DNA of 64,000 bases from the NCBI RefSeq assembly GCF_003858635.1, contig NZ_RQJO01000008.1:682001-746000 (forward strand), written 5' to 3'. Source of the stretch: Larkinella rosea. GTDB taxonomy: Bacteria; Bacteroidota; Bacteroidia; Cytophagales; Spirosomataceae. Below are positions 1-7,962 of this stretch, in pieces. Position 1 is the first letter of the stretch. Each line of letters opens with the position of its first letter. A model generated the notes under the pieces. The model was not told the origin of the DNA, did not search any database, and saw nothing but the letters and a program-made list of their open reading frames with translations. The position numbers were made by a program, and so were the translations under genes.

Positions 1-1196
1 TTCGCCAGCGCCGATTCAACGGTGATGGGACCGTAAAATTGCCGGTCGTAATTCTCGGGTTCGTAGCCCGAAAAGCTCGTTGGTACATCATTCAGCACGG
101 TTTTGGGCGTCATCAGCCCCTTGTCGAACGCCAGCGCGTAGAGCAGCGGTTTTAGCGTACTGCCCGGCGACCGCACCGCCCGGACGCCATCGACCTGCCC
201 GCCGTCGTAACCGTTCGCAAAATCCGCCGAGCCGACGTACGCTTCCACCGCCATCGTCTGGTTATTGATCACCAGAACAGCCGCGTTGTGAATGTTCATC
301 GCCCGCACCCGCCCGACGTAATTGGCCACCAGTTGTTCGGCCTGCGCCTGCCGGTTGGGCTTTATTAACGTATGAATAATCGGCTGGTCGGGATTGCTTT
401 TCTTCAAGCGCAGCGACAGGTGAGGAGCGAGTTTGGGCAGGGCCCGCCGGTGGGCGTCGAGCGGTTCGTTCAGCGCGTCGTTAATCGCTTCGGCAGTAAA
501 CAGATCGGTTTTTCGGAAGCGATTCAGCCAGCGGTTTCGTTCCTGAACAATGAGCTTGTTGCTCAAACCGAGTCGCAGGCTCGACGGGCGGTTGGGAATG
601 ATCGTCAGCGTCGTGATTTCAGCCAGACTCAGCAACTGGGGCGGTTTTCCGAAATACAGCATCGACGCCGATTTGATGCCTTCCACGTTGCCGCCGTACG
701 GAATCAGGTTTAGGTACAGTTGCAGAATTTCGTCTTTGGAATAAAACAGTTCCAGTTGAACCGCCCGAAAAAGCTCGATGATTTTACTGCCGTACGTGCG
801 TTTCCGGGGTTCCAGCAGCCGGACCACCTGCATCGTAATCGTGGAAGCACCCGAGGTTCGGCGGCCGGTGGTCAGGTTACGAAAAACCGCCCGCGCCATC
901 GAAACCGGGTTAAAACCGGGGTGGTAATAGAAATAATTGTCTTCCTTGTGTAAAATGGTTTTTCGCAAAACCGGCGTTATTTCGTCCAGTTCCGTGACCA
1001 GCCGCCATTTGTCGTCGTCACTAAGGAAGGCATGGAGAATGGTTCCGTCGGCCGCCGTGATGATGGTCGAATAGCGCGGGCGGACTTTCAGCGGAAAAAC
1101 CAGATTCAGACCCAAAAACAGCATCAGCATCGCGACCAAGGCTTTTACCCAGCGCCGTTGCCAGACTTTTTTGGTGATGTAACGTAATTTTTCCAA
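1..1196 (-). CDS. pbpC: Penicillin-binding protein 1C, N-terminal part (runs off the window)
   Basis: Bifunctional peptidoglycan glycosyltransferase/transpeptidase of the inner membrane, class A PBP1C type. About 398 N-terminal residues are present. A single membrane anchor follows a basic start. Next comes a GT51 domain with the EDNYFYYHPG catalytic-Glu region, the segment RRTSGASTITMQ, and LYLNLIPYGGNVEG. The transpeptidase domain begins with the SxxK nucleophile motif (STLKPLLYAL) near the window edge. No ATG is available in frame before an upstream stop. The TTG at 1196 has AAAGGA about 8 bases upstream, so I chose it. PBP1C genes often sit next to an alpha-2-macroglobulin gene, which would lie outside this window. 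Confidence 0.9.
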   Translation of the reverse strand, partial: MEKLRYITKKVWQRRWVKALVAMLMLFLGLNLVFPLKVRPRYSTIITAADGTILHAFLSDDDKWRLVTELDEITPVLRKTILHKEDNYFYYHPGFNPVSMARAVFRNLTTGRRTSGASTITMQVVRLLEPRKRTYGSKIIELFRAVQLELFYSKDEILQLYLNLIPYGGNVEGIKSASMLYFGKPPQLLSLAEITTLTIIPNRPSSLRLGLSNKLIVQERNRWLNRFRKTDLFTAEAINDALNEPLDAHRRALPKLAPHLSLRLKKSNPDQPIIHTLIKPNRQAQAEQLVANYVGRVRAMNIHNAAVLVINNQTMAVEAYVGSADFANGYDGGQVDGVRAVRSPGSTLKPLLYALAFDKGLMTPKTVLNDVPTSFSGYEPENYDRQFYGPITVESALA

Positions 1197-1341
1197 TATG
1201 CAATCCTTTAACCGGTTGCCGTAAAAATCAGTTTATGAAACAGCTATCGTTTAGCGTCTCTTGCAGGCAATGAAAAGCGCTGATCGCTCCGGCGGTTTGG
1301 TTTCGCGCTTTCGTTCTTTCACTTTTTCACCCATTTTTCTG

Positions 1342-2754
1342 ATGAAACTTCAATTTTTTGGGGCAGCCCGCACCGTAACGGGCAGTAAGCACCTGATTAC
1401 CACCCAACGCGGAACGAAAATCCTGCTCGATTGCGGCTTGTTTCAGGGCATCAATACCGACGACCTGAACCAGGATTTTCGGTTTAAAGCCGCCGAAGTC
1501 GATTATCTAATCCTGTCGCACGCCCACATCGATCACTGCGGATTGATTCCGCGCCTGGTTCGTCAGGGCTTTACCGGGCCGATTTACTGTACCCCCGCCA
1601 CCGCCGATCTCTGCCACCTGATGCTGCTGGACAGTGCCCACATTCAGGAAAAAGACCTCGAACGGGTGAACAAGCGCCGGGAGCGCCAGGGCCGGGCATT
1701 GCTCGATATTCTGTACGAAACCGATGACGTGGAACGCGCCCTTGCGCTGCTAAAACCGGTCAATTACGACGAAACATTCTGGATCAACCGCGATGAAGTC
1801 AATGTTTTGTTTACCGATACCGCCCATTTGCTCGGCAGTGCCGCCATCAGCCTGACTGTCCACGAAACCGGTCCAACCGGCGAACCGGTGGAGAAGCGCG
1901 TGTTTTTTAGTGGCGACATTGGCCGACCGCACGACAAGATACTCAAAATGCCGGAGCCGTTTCCACAGGCCGATTACATTCTTTGCGAATCGACGTACGG
2001 CGACAAACTTCACGAGCCGGAACCGGACATGCGGGCGCATTTGCTGCGGATTGTCCACGAAACCTGCGTGGTGCGCCGGGGGAAACTGATCATCCCGGCT
2101 TTTGCCGTCGACCGGACGCAGGAGCTGGTGTATGCGCTCGATCAGCTCGAAAGCAACGGAGAATTGCCGCGTCTGCCGGTTTACATCGACAGTCCGATGG
2201 CCGTGAAAGCGACGCAGTTGATGAAGGAACACGACGAATGTTTTAACCCGGAAATTCTGGATTACATCGAAAAAGACGGCGACGCGTTTGCGTTCCCGAA
2301 CCTGCATTACGTGTCGGACGTGGAAGAATCGAAAGCCATTAATACCCGCGACGAGCCTTGTATCATCATTTCGTCGTCGGGCATGGCCGAGGCCGGGCGC
2401 ATCAAACACCACATCAAAAACAACGTCGAGGATTCGCGCTGCACGATTCTGATTGTGGGGTATTGCGGTCCGGAAACCCTGGGCGGAGCCTTGAAGCGGG
2501 GCGATTCGCAAGTGAAGATCTTCGGCGAAACCTATCAGGTGAAGGCCGATGTGGAAGTGATGGACTCGTTCAGCGCCCACGGCGACTACCGCGAAATGCT
2601 CGAGTTTCTGTCCTGCCAGAATCCGGCGCAGGTGAAACAGGTGTTTCTGGTCCACGGCGAATACGACCGGCAGGTGGTTTTCCGGCAGAAACTCCAGAGC
2701 GCCGGGTTTCAGAATGTCTACATTCCGTCGTTGTACGAGTCGGTCGAATTATAA
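1342..2754 (+). CDS. Beta-CASP metallo-beta-lactamase nuclease (RNA-specificity-factor type)
   Basis: Predicted zinc-dependent cytoplasmic ribonuclease of the YSH1/CPSF73-like beta-CASP family, 470 residues. The metallo-beta-lactamase motif HAHIDH occupies residues 60-65. SGDIG follows, then the beta-CASP motifs with SSSGMAEAGRIKHH and the late histidine motif SFSAHGDY. The frame is open upstream to 1261, but MKLQFFGAARTVTGSKH at 1342 matches the usual family N-terminus, so the first 27 codons are left out. The gene is monocistronic, with tRNA-Leu downstream. Known relatives act in RNA 3'-end processing or decay; the substrate here is not visible. Confidence 0.9.
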   Translation: MKLQFFGAARTVTGSKHLITTQRGTKILLDCGLFQGINTDDLNQDFRFKAAEVDYLILSHAHIDHCGLIPRLVRQGFTGPIYCTPATADLCHLMLLDSAHIQEKDLERVNKRRERQGRALLDILYETDDVERALALLKPVNYDETFWINRDEVNVLFTDTAHLLGSAAISLTVHETGPTGEPVEKRVFFSGDIGRPHDKILKMPEPFPQADYILCESTYGDKLHEPEPDMRAHLLRIVHETCVVRRGKLIIPAFAVDRTQELVYALDQLESNGELPRLPVYIDSPMAVKATQLMKEHDECFNPEILDYIEKDGDAFAFPNLHYVSDVEESKAINTRDEPCIIISSSGMAEAGRIKHHIKNNVEDSRCTILIVGYCGPETLGGALKRGDSQVKIFGETYQVKADVEVMDSFSAHGDYREMLEFLSCQNPAQVKQVFLVHGEYDRQVVFRQKLQSAGFQNVYIPSLYESVEL

Positions 2755-2755
2755 G

Positions 2756-2784
2756 CGGTTTTTATAATTTGACGGGAAAAACCG
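2756..2784. terminator. Inverted repeat after the beta-CASP gene
   Basis: CGGTTTTT (2756-2763) and AAAAACCG (2777-2784) form an 8-bp stem with a 13-base loop two bases after the stop. There is no clear trailing T-run, so it is a weak terminator candidate. The arms are also copies of the window-wide AAAACCG heptamer. Confidence 0.35.
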
Positions 2785-2833
2785 GCTAAATCGTAAAAAA
2801 ACGCGGAAACCGTAAATTTTCTTGTAAAGCGGC

Positions 2834-2864
2834 TTGCATAAAAAATCAAAACCCTGCATCTTTG
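2834..2864 (+). promoter_or_regulatory. Putative Bacteroidota promoter of tRNA-Leu
   Basis: TTG at 2834-2836 and CATCTTTG at 2857-2864 resemble the -33 TTTG and -7 TAnnTTTG elements (one mismatch in the -7 box), with 20 bases between them. The predicted start near 2871 is about 18 bases before the tRNA. Confidence 0.5.
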
Positions 2865-2888
2865 CAGTCCCGTCATGGGAACCCCGAT

Positions 2889-2972
2889 GCCGAAGTGGTG
2901 AAACTGGTAGACACGCACGTTTCAGGGGCGTGTGAACGTGAGTTCATGCGAGTTCGAGTCTCGCCTTCGGCA
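2889..2972 (+). tRNA. tRNA-Leu (anticodon CAG)
   Basis: Acceptor stem GCCGAAG (2889-2895) pairs with CTTCGGC (2965-2971), followed by discriminator A. The D-arm has AACTGGTAGAC. The anticodon stem CACGT/GCGTG encloses the loop TTCAGGG, giving anticodon CAG. A long variable arm (AACGTGAGTTC) and the T-arm with AGTTCGAGT complete a class II leucine tRNA. Only CA of the CCA end is encoded, so the end is probably completed enzymatically. Confidence 0.95.
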
Positions 2973-2976
2973 CAGC

Positions 2977-3012
2977 AAAAATCCCGTAATCTACCGATTG
3001 CGGGATTTTTTG
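2977..3012 (+). terminator. Intrinsic terminator of tRNA-Leu
   Basis: ATCCCGTAAT and ATTGCGGGAT form a 10-bp stem (one G-U) around loop CTACCG. It is preceded by an A-run and followed by six Ts. Confidence 0.85.
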
Positions 3013-3040
3013 TTTTGATATTCCGGAAGGAAGAGGCCGG

Positions 3041-3223
3041 GGTGATGTAGAGATTCGGGTGCGGGATAAGGGTACCGACAGCCCCGAAACCGTGGAAGTC
3101 ACGATTTTTCAGCTTTTTTTACCACCAAACCCACCGGCAAGGATCCAGACCTGGCCTCTCCCTGAGTTATGACATCATCAGCAAAGGCCACGGCGGAATG
3201 CTTACGGTTGAAAGCCGGGCGCG
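3041..3223 (+). pseudogene. Decayed C-terminal fragment of a sensor histidine kinase ATPase domain
   Basis: In three successive frames the sequence reads GDVEIRVRDKGT, then FTTKPTGKDPDLASP, then LSLSYDIISKGHGGMLTVESR. Together these match the N-box to G2-box portion of a HATPase_c domain, usually VRDNGTG...FQPFFTTKPTGKGTGLGLSLSYDI...GHGG. A one-base change in the T-run near 3114 and a lost base near 3152 break the frame, and several glycines of the G-boxes have changed. The upstream kinase and sensor parts are absent. It lies 68 bases after tRNA-Leu, a common site of recombination or insertion, so it is probably a leftover from a lost neighbour. Frame by frame it matches the family well; its origin is inference. 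Confidence 0.75.
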
Positions 3224-3264
3224 TCTTGATAAACGCTCGCCAATCTGTTGGAAAACACTCCTTA

Positions 3265-3426
3265 CTATTGCTTATACCGGGCAACTTTCATTAATCCATA
3301 ACCAATTAGAAACGGACCGGGTGTCAGGATAACCAGTAAGCCTAGTTTTCTGTATAAATAATCCGTTAGAAACAAACCTACCAGAGTTACTCCGATAAAG
3401 AAAACGGTGTAAATAAGCCTGAACAT
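3265..3426 (-). CDS. Small two-helix membrane protein, 53 residues
   Basis: The minus strand encodes a 53-residue protein beginning MFRLIYTVFFIGVTLVGLF, followed by the basic turn YLYRK, a second hydrophobic helix (LGLLVILTPGPFLIGYGLM) and a basic tail KVARYKQ. Two transmembrane segments of about 20 residues with positive charges at the turn and tail are typical of real small membrane proteins. A consensus -7 box lies about 32 bases upstream of the ATG. Function is unknown. Its 3' end overlaps the out-of-frame tail of the kinase remnant. Alternative: a chance hydrophobic frame. Confidence 0.5.
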   Translation of the reverse strand: MFRLIYTVFFIGVTLVGLFLTDYLYRKLGLLVILTPGPFLIGYGLMKVARYKQ

Positions 3427-3457
3427 CGCAATGCTGAAAGAGAGTTGTCATCCCTGA

Positions 3458-3490
3458 CAAATGTAGGATCATATCTCTGAAAATAGCCAA
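3458..3490 (-). promoter_or_regulatory. Putative promoter of the 53-residue membrane protein
   Basis: On the minus strand TACATTTG (3458-3465) matches TAnnTTTG exactly. TTG (3488-3490) lies 22 bases upstream, slightly longer than usual. Confidence 0.4.
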
Positions 3491-3516
3491 CATATACCGT
3501 GCGGGGCAGGCCTTTC

Positions 3517-4491
3517 TTAGTTCAGACTAATTGTCATCGTCGTGCGGTTATACGCGGCAAAGCAGCCCAGGCCGCCCGTGATGTTCGTGGGAATTAAAAC
3601 CGGTTCCGCAAACGGATTGCCTTCGATATCGCCCTGTTGCTGAAGGGTTCGGTGATAATCGTAATAATTTTTATCCACGTGCAGCAGCATGACACTGACC
3701 GAAACCGGGCGTTGGGTGAGCGGGATATAACCGTTATAGGACCCATTGCTCAGGCTATCGAAATAGGTATAACTGAGGTAGTTCGGCAGATTCCCTTTCG
3801 GTGAAGTAATGGACTGGCCGTCCTGACTCAGATCGGAAATATGCTGGCTGGTCGCGTCAAAAAAAAGCGGGGATTGCATGAAAAGCCGCCGTTGAAAGGT
3901 ATCGGGCCGACTTTGCCCCGCTACGTACCGGCTCAGCGTCACCCACTGATTGGCCCGGAGTTCACCCGCAACCCGGTAATAATCGGCCTGGCCCACCGGA
4001 TCCTTCCAGGTCAGCCGGGCGTCGTAAATCCAGCGGGATGAACCACCACCCCAGTTGTTCGACTCCCGCGTTGAATCCAGCCGGGCCGACGTAATCGGAA
4101 CCGCTTCCGGCACCGTACAGGAGGCCGAAGCCGACAGCTCGCGCCATTGCACGGCTAACCGGTACGTTTTTCCGGCTACGATCGGGAACAGCCGGGAATC
4201 AGCAACGTGGGCGTACTGCTTCGGATCGTATTTCAGTTCGATGGACCGGTTCCCTTCCGTTAAAACGACTTTTATTTCACTCGAAATCGCTGAATTTCTT
4301 GGTTCCAAAACCGGCTGCGATAGCGTGACGGTGGCCATCAGGAGCGAATCCTGCGGAGAAATGTAGCACTGAACGGCCAGCTTCCGTTCAACCGTTGGCA
4401 AACGATCCGGATCGACCTCATTGATGAGGCTTTCGCAGGCCGTCAGCGAAACCAGTAAACCGGCGAGGAGGAGAAAGAGTAAAAACCGCAT
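3517..4491 (-). CDS. DUF4249 lipoprotein, partner of the upstream TonB receptor (copy 1)
   Basis: Predicted outer-membrane lipoprotein of the DUF4249 family, 324 residues, with no known biochemical function. The signal peptide MRFLLFLLLAGLLVSLTAC ends in a lipobox. The mature protein begins CESLINEVDP. The family hallmarks are a beta-rich first half (VQCYISPQDSLLMATVTLSQP) and a C-terminal NPFAEPVLIPTNITGGLGCF. It starts 6 bases after the receptor stop, so the two genes are co-transcribed. By analogy with SusC/SusD it may cap or feed the receptor; this is inference. Two paralogous pairs lie at 7.1-10.4 and 19.9-23.3 kb. Confidence 0.9.
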   Translation of the reverse strand: MRFLLFLLLAGLLVSLTACESLINEVDPDRLPTVERKLAVQCYISPQDSLLMATVTLSQPVLEPRNSAISSEIKVVLTEGNRSIELKYDPKQYAHVADSRLFPIVAGKTYRLAVQWRELSASASCTVPEAVPITSARLDSTRESNNWGGGSSRWIYDARLTWKDPVGQADYYRVAGELRANQWVTLSRYVAGQSRPDTFQRRLFMQSPLFFDATSQHISDLSQDGQSITSPKGNLPNYLSYTYFDSLSNGSYNGYIPLTQRPVSVSVMLLHVDKNYYDYHRTLQQQGDIEGNPFAEPVLIPTNITGGLGCFAAYNRTTMTISLN

Positions 4492-4497
4492 ATCGAT

Positions 4498-6948
4498 CTA
4501 GAACTTGAAATTATAACTAAAGGACGGAACTACCGGAAAAACAGAATACCGCTTCAAAACCGTCGTCGACGGTGCGGTCGGCGTTTCCCCCGCTTTCGTT
4601 TGCAGGGCATAAAAGAACGGATTCCGGCGGTTATACAGGTTGTAAACGCTGAACTCCCAGGTGCGCTCGTGGTGGCGTTTCTTTTTGTGAAACTGAATGC
4701 CAAAATCCATGCGGTGATACGGTTCCGCCCGGAAACTGTTTTTGGGTCCGTAATCGTTGGCCGTCTGACCGAAAAAGGGAATAAAACCGCCTGGATAATA
4801 CCCATTCGAGGGGTTATTGACCGGCTGGTGAGGGCGGGGCGAATATTCGGCCAGCGGAACCGTCAGGGCATTGCCGGTGCCGTAAACCCAGGTGCCCGAC
4901 AACGTAATGCGCGGGCTGAGTTCATAAATACCGACCACCGAAATGTCGTGCCGCCGGTCGTAACGCGGGAAAAACTTCTTCCCGAAATTCAGCTCCGGAA
5001 ACTGCCACTGCGTCCACGACAGCGTGTAACCCAGCCAGCCCGAAAACCGCCCGACTTTCTTTTGCAGTAACACTTCTGCGCCGTACGACCAGCCCTTGCC
5101 CGCCGTCACGTTGTCTTCCCACCGCACTTCATTGGCCGATTCCGGGTTGCCGATGAGTAAAAAACTGGCGCCTTCGCGGTAGTTGATGATGTTTTTCATC
5201 GTCTTGTAATAGCCTTCCACGGTCAGCGTCATGCCCCGAAACAAACTGCCCGCTTTCGTAAAATCTTTGGCAAAACCGGCCGCAATCTGCTCCGACTGTT
5301 GCGGTTTGATGCGGTCGGTGGTGGGCACCCACAAATCCGTCGGCAGGCCAATGCCGGTGTTCGACAGCAGGTGAACGTACTGATTCATCAGCGCATACGA
5401 CGCCTTGAACGAGAAATCCGGTTTCAGCACAAAAGCCGCCGAAAGGCGCGGTTCGGGCCGGAGGTAATTCACGGCTTTGTGCTGGAAAAGACTCAGCCGA
5501 AAACCGCCATTCACCCGCCAGCGTTCGTTGGGTTTCCAGGTGTCTTCGGCATAAACGCCCGATTCCTGCACCCGGATCGCATCCACTTCGGTGCGGAATT
5601 GCTCGGCCTCCGTGTCTTTCAGAACAATGGCGCTGGGCGTAAATTTGTGGTTCGTGGTCTGCAAACCAAACCGGACCGAATGCCGGGGATTGGGGTAAAA
5701 ATCGAGGTCGTATTTAAACGCCACGTCCCGAATGCCGGAATTGTAACGAAGTTGGTAGGTCTCGGTTTCGAGCGCATTGCCGTTGCGCCGGGTTGATTCC
5801 TGATCCGAAAAAATCTGAAAGGTATAATTGCTGAAAATCAGCGACGCATTGGAGAACAGTTTTTCGGAGAAAAGGTGATTCCAGCGCAGCGTTCCCGTGC
5901 CGTTGCCCCAGAACAACCCGGCGCTGGTTTTGTCAGACACTTCTTTCTTCGGCGTTTCGCGGGCGAAAAACCGGTCGCGGCCAAAATAACCGCTCAGGTA
6001 AACCTTGTCTTTCCGGCCAAAATCATAGTTGACTTTGGCGTTCAGGTCGTAGAAATAATAACCGGCCATCGCTTCGCCCTTGCTTTCGGCCCGGATCAAC
6101 GGCCGCGCCAGCACGTCGAGGTACGTCCGGCGGGCCGACACCAGAAACGACGACTTGCCTTTCTGAATGGGTCCTTCGAGCGTCAGCCGGGAGGCAATCA
6201 GGCCAATACCGCCCTCGCCATGGAGCTTTTCCTTGTTGCCTTCTTTCATGTTCATCTCAATCACCGACGACAGCCGCCCGCCGTAGCGTGCCGGAAAACC
6301 GCCTTTGATCAGCTCCACGCTTTTGAGCGCATCGCCGTTGAACACCGAGAAAAAACCGAAGAGGTGATTGGCGTTGTAGACCACGGCATCGTCCATAACG
6401 ACCAGATTCTGGTCGGGGCCGCCCCCGCGCACGTAAATGCCGGTGCTGCCCTCGGAGCCTTTCTGCACGCCCGGCATCAGTTGCAGGACCTTCAAAACAT
6501 CCTTTTCCCCCAGAAATGCCGGTATTTTCTTGATCTGGTCGATCGGCACGTCGATGGTACTCATGCGCGCGCTTTCACTGACTTTCTCTTCGCCGGAACG
6601 ATTGCCGGTTACGGTCACTTCCGACAGCATCCGACCGGGCATGAGCTGGATGTTCAGTTCGGTATTTCGTTGGAAAAAGACGGTTTGCTGCACGGATTCG
6701 TAACCTACGAACGAAAACGCCAGCACAACGCTGTCTTGCGCCGGGAGCGTCAGGGAATAAAAACCGTAGGTGTTGGTGGTGGTGCCGGTTGAGGTACCGG
6801 GCAGGTACACATTGACGCCAATCAGGGCTTCCTGGCTGCCTTTTTCACGAACATAACCGCTAACGGTAGACCGGTTTGCCGGGCTTTGCGCGCTTGCCGA
6901 AAGGCCATACCATACCAGAAAAAACAGAGACAGTAACGGATGCTTCAT
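4498..6948 (-). CDS. TonB-dependent receptor with carboxypeptidase-like N-domain (copy 1)
   Basis: Outer-membrane active transporter of 816 residues energised by TonB. The order is: signal peptide (cleavage after SASA), a CarboxypepD_reg-like domain (VSGYVREKGSQEALIGVNVY) at about residues 28-110, a plug with LQLMPGVQKGSEGSTGIYVRGGGPDQNLV, then a beta-barrel ending in aromatic FSYNFKF. It is closely related to the receptor at 20836-23268 and less so to 7963-10446. It is the first gene of a two-gene operon with DUF4249. The substrate is unknown. The segment 6170-6360 is identical in DNA to part of the 20.8-kb copy. Confidence 0.93.
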   Translation of the reverse strand: MKHPLLSLFFLVWYGLSASAQSPANRSTVSGYVREKGSQEALIGVNVYLPGTSTGTTTNTYGFYSLTLPAQDSVVLAFSFVGYESVQQTVFFQRNTELNIQLMPGRMLSEVTVTGNRSGEEKVSESARMSTIDVPIDQIKKIPAFLGEKDVLKVLQLMPGVQKGSEGSTGIYVRGGGPDQNLVVMDDAVVYNANHLFGFFSVFNGDALKSVELIKGGFPARYGGRLSSVIEMNMKEGNKEKLHGEGGIGLIASRLTLEGPIQKGKSSFLVSARRTYLDVLARPLIRAESKGEAMAGYYFYDLNAKVNYDFGRKDKVYLSGYFGRDRFFARETPKKEVSDKTSAGLFWGNGTGTLRWNHLFSEKLFSNASLIFSNYTFQIFSDQESTRRNGNALETETYQLRYNSGIRDVAFKYDLDFYPNPRHSVRFGLQTTNHKFTPSAIVLKDTEAEQFRTEVDAIRVQESGVYAEDTWKPNERWRVNGGFRLSLFQHKAVNYLRPEPRLSAAFVLKPDFSFKASYALMNQYVHLLSNTGIGLPTDLWVPTTDRIKPQQSEQIAAGFAKDFTKAGSLFRGMTLTVEGYYKTMKNIINYREGASFLLIGNPESANEVRWEDNVTAGKGWSYGAEVLLQKKVGRFSGWLGYTLSWTQWQFPELNFGKKFFPRYDRRHDISVVGIYELSPRITLSGTWVYGTGNALTVPLAEYSPRPHQPVNNPSNGYYPGGFIPFFGQTANDYGPKNSFRAEPYHRMDFGIQFHKKKRHHERTWEFSVYNLYNRRNPFFYALQTKAGETPTAPSTTVLKRYSVFPVVPSFSYNFKF
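6170..6360. repeat. 191-bp perfect direct repeat inside receptor copy 1
   Basis: Identical base for base to 22487-22677 in receptor copy 3. It encodes the end of the plug and the first barrel strands (from VFNGDALKSVELIKGG through EGGIGLIASRLTLEGP). Flanking sequence is clearly diverged. Confidence 0.95.
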
Positions 6949-6980
6949 GAATAAGGCGAGTGGATGGATTTCGCTTGTTA

Positions 6981-7026
6981 TACGATGAAGGAGACGGAAA
7001 AGTATGGAAAGGTTGGAAGTTAACAG
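6981..7026 (-). promoter_or_regulatory. Conserved upstream element of receptor operon 1
   Basis: Reading on the minus strand: CTGTTAACTTC (7016-7026), ATACTTTT (6998-7005) and ATCGTA (6981-6986), then 32 bases to the ATG. The same three blocks with the same overall spacing precede receptor copy 3. TACTTTT resembles the TAnnTTTG -7 box with one mismatch. The GTTAAC block may be a -33 or regulator site. Confidence 0.5.
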
Positions 7027-7064
7027 ATTTTATGAAATGGAATAAAGGCTAGGATGTGCGTAAC

Positions 7065-7958
7065 TTATTTCAGCGTCAACGTCATGGTGGAGCGGTTGTA
7101 CGCCCCGAAACAACCTAAACCGCCCGCAATGTTGGTCGGAATCGGGACCGGTTCGGCAAACGGATTGGTGCTGGTTTGCTGCTGTCGTTCCAGCGCTTCG
7201 TGGTAGCGGTAATAGTCCGGACTCAGGTGCAGCAAATCCGCCGTCAGAATGAACGGTTTGCTAAAAACGCCGGGGAAAAACCGCTGATTGATCGGAATGG
7301 AAACACCCAGGTATCCTTTTTCGGAAACCATCGGTTGGGCGCTACTTTCCGGATCGGTGTAAAACCGGTTGGTGACAAACTGAACGGCCTGGCGGACTGT
7401 CTTTGGCGGAGTGCAGCCAGGGCAGCGGTACGTGAAGATCCCTTCCGCAGCGTAATAATCGGTTTGATGGGCGGCATCGGACCAGAAAAACCGCGCAAAC
7501 AGACGTTTTCGCTGCACTTCATTTTCCAGAACCACTTCCGAGTCGAGCCGAATCTGCTGCAACTGAACCGAAACCGGGACGGTTGTCGTGGCTTCCACGC
7601 GCTGCCCATCCGGCGTTTGCACGGTTAGTTGATACGTCTCTCCGGCCCGAATGGGAAACTGGTTCGGATCGGCCCGGTAGTAGCGGAGTTTGGAATGATA
7701 CGCGAGAACCACGCTGCGCGAACCGGTTTGCAGGGTGACCGTGGCGGTGGAAATCTCCAGATTGGTGACGGTTTCGTTATCGAGAATGGGGCGCGAACGG
7801 GCCACTTTAGCGGCCAAAACCGTATCCTGTGGCGAAATAAAACAGGCGACAATCAGCTTGACCGGTTGATCCGCCAGCTGCTGTGGTTCGACTTCCTGAC
7901 GCAGATTCTGGCAGGAAATCAGAAAAACCGTCCATAAAAACCATCCCAATCTTTTCAT
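7065..7958 (-). CDS. DUF4249 lipoprotein (copy 2)
   Basis: Predicted outer-membrane lipoprotein of 297 residues. I start at the ATG at 7958, which gives a short signal MKRLGWFLWTVFLISC with lipobox and mature CQNLRQEVEP. The frame stays open further upstream into the receptor gene, but that extension (out to 8258) is antisense-like shadow. Family signatures include VACFISPQDTVLAAKVARS and NPFAEPVPIPTNIAGGLGCF at the C-terminus. It starts 4 bases after the receptor stop, so translation is probably coupled. Function is unknown; a SusD-like accessory role is inferred. Confidence 0.9.
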   Translation of the reverse strand: MKRLGWFLWTVFLISCQNLRQEVEPQQLADQPVKLIVACFISPQDTVLAAKVARSRPILDNETVTNLEISTATVTLQTGSRSVVLAYHSKLRYYRADPNQFPIRAGETYQLTVQTPDGQRVEATTTVPVSVQLQQIRLDSEVVLENEVQRKRLFARFFWSDAAHQTDYYAAEGIFTYRCPGCTPPKTVRQAVQFVTNRFYTDPESSAQPMVSEKGYLGVSIPINQRFFPGVFSKPFILTADLLHLSPDYYRYHEALERQQQTSTNPFAEPVPIPTNIAGGLGCFGAYNRSTMTLTLK

Positions 7959-7962
7959 CTCC

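Noticed and set aside
1750-2655. 301-codon minus-strand frame opposite the beta-CASP nuclease
   Set aside because: It mirrors a strongly supported gene, is rich in His, Arg and Phe as expected for antisense of GC-rich codons, and shows no family motif.
5875-6792. 305-codon plus-strand frame opposite receptor copy 1 (and its twin at 21982-22803)
   Set aside because: Both are antisense to conserved receptor segments; their similarity to each other simply follows from the receptors' similarity.
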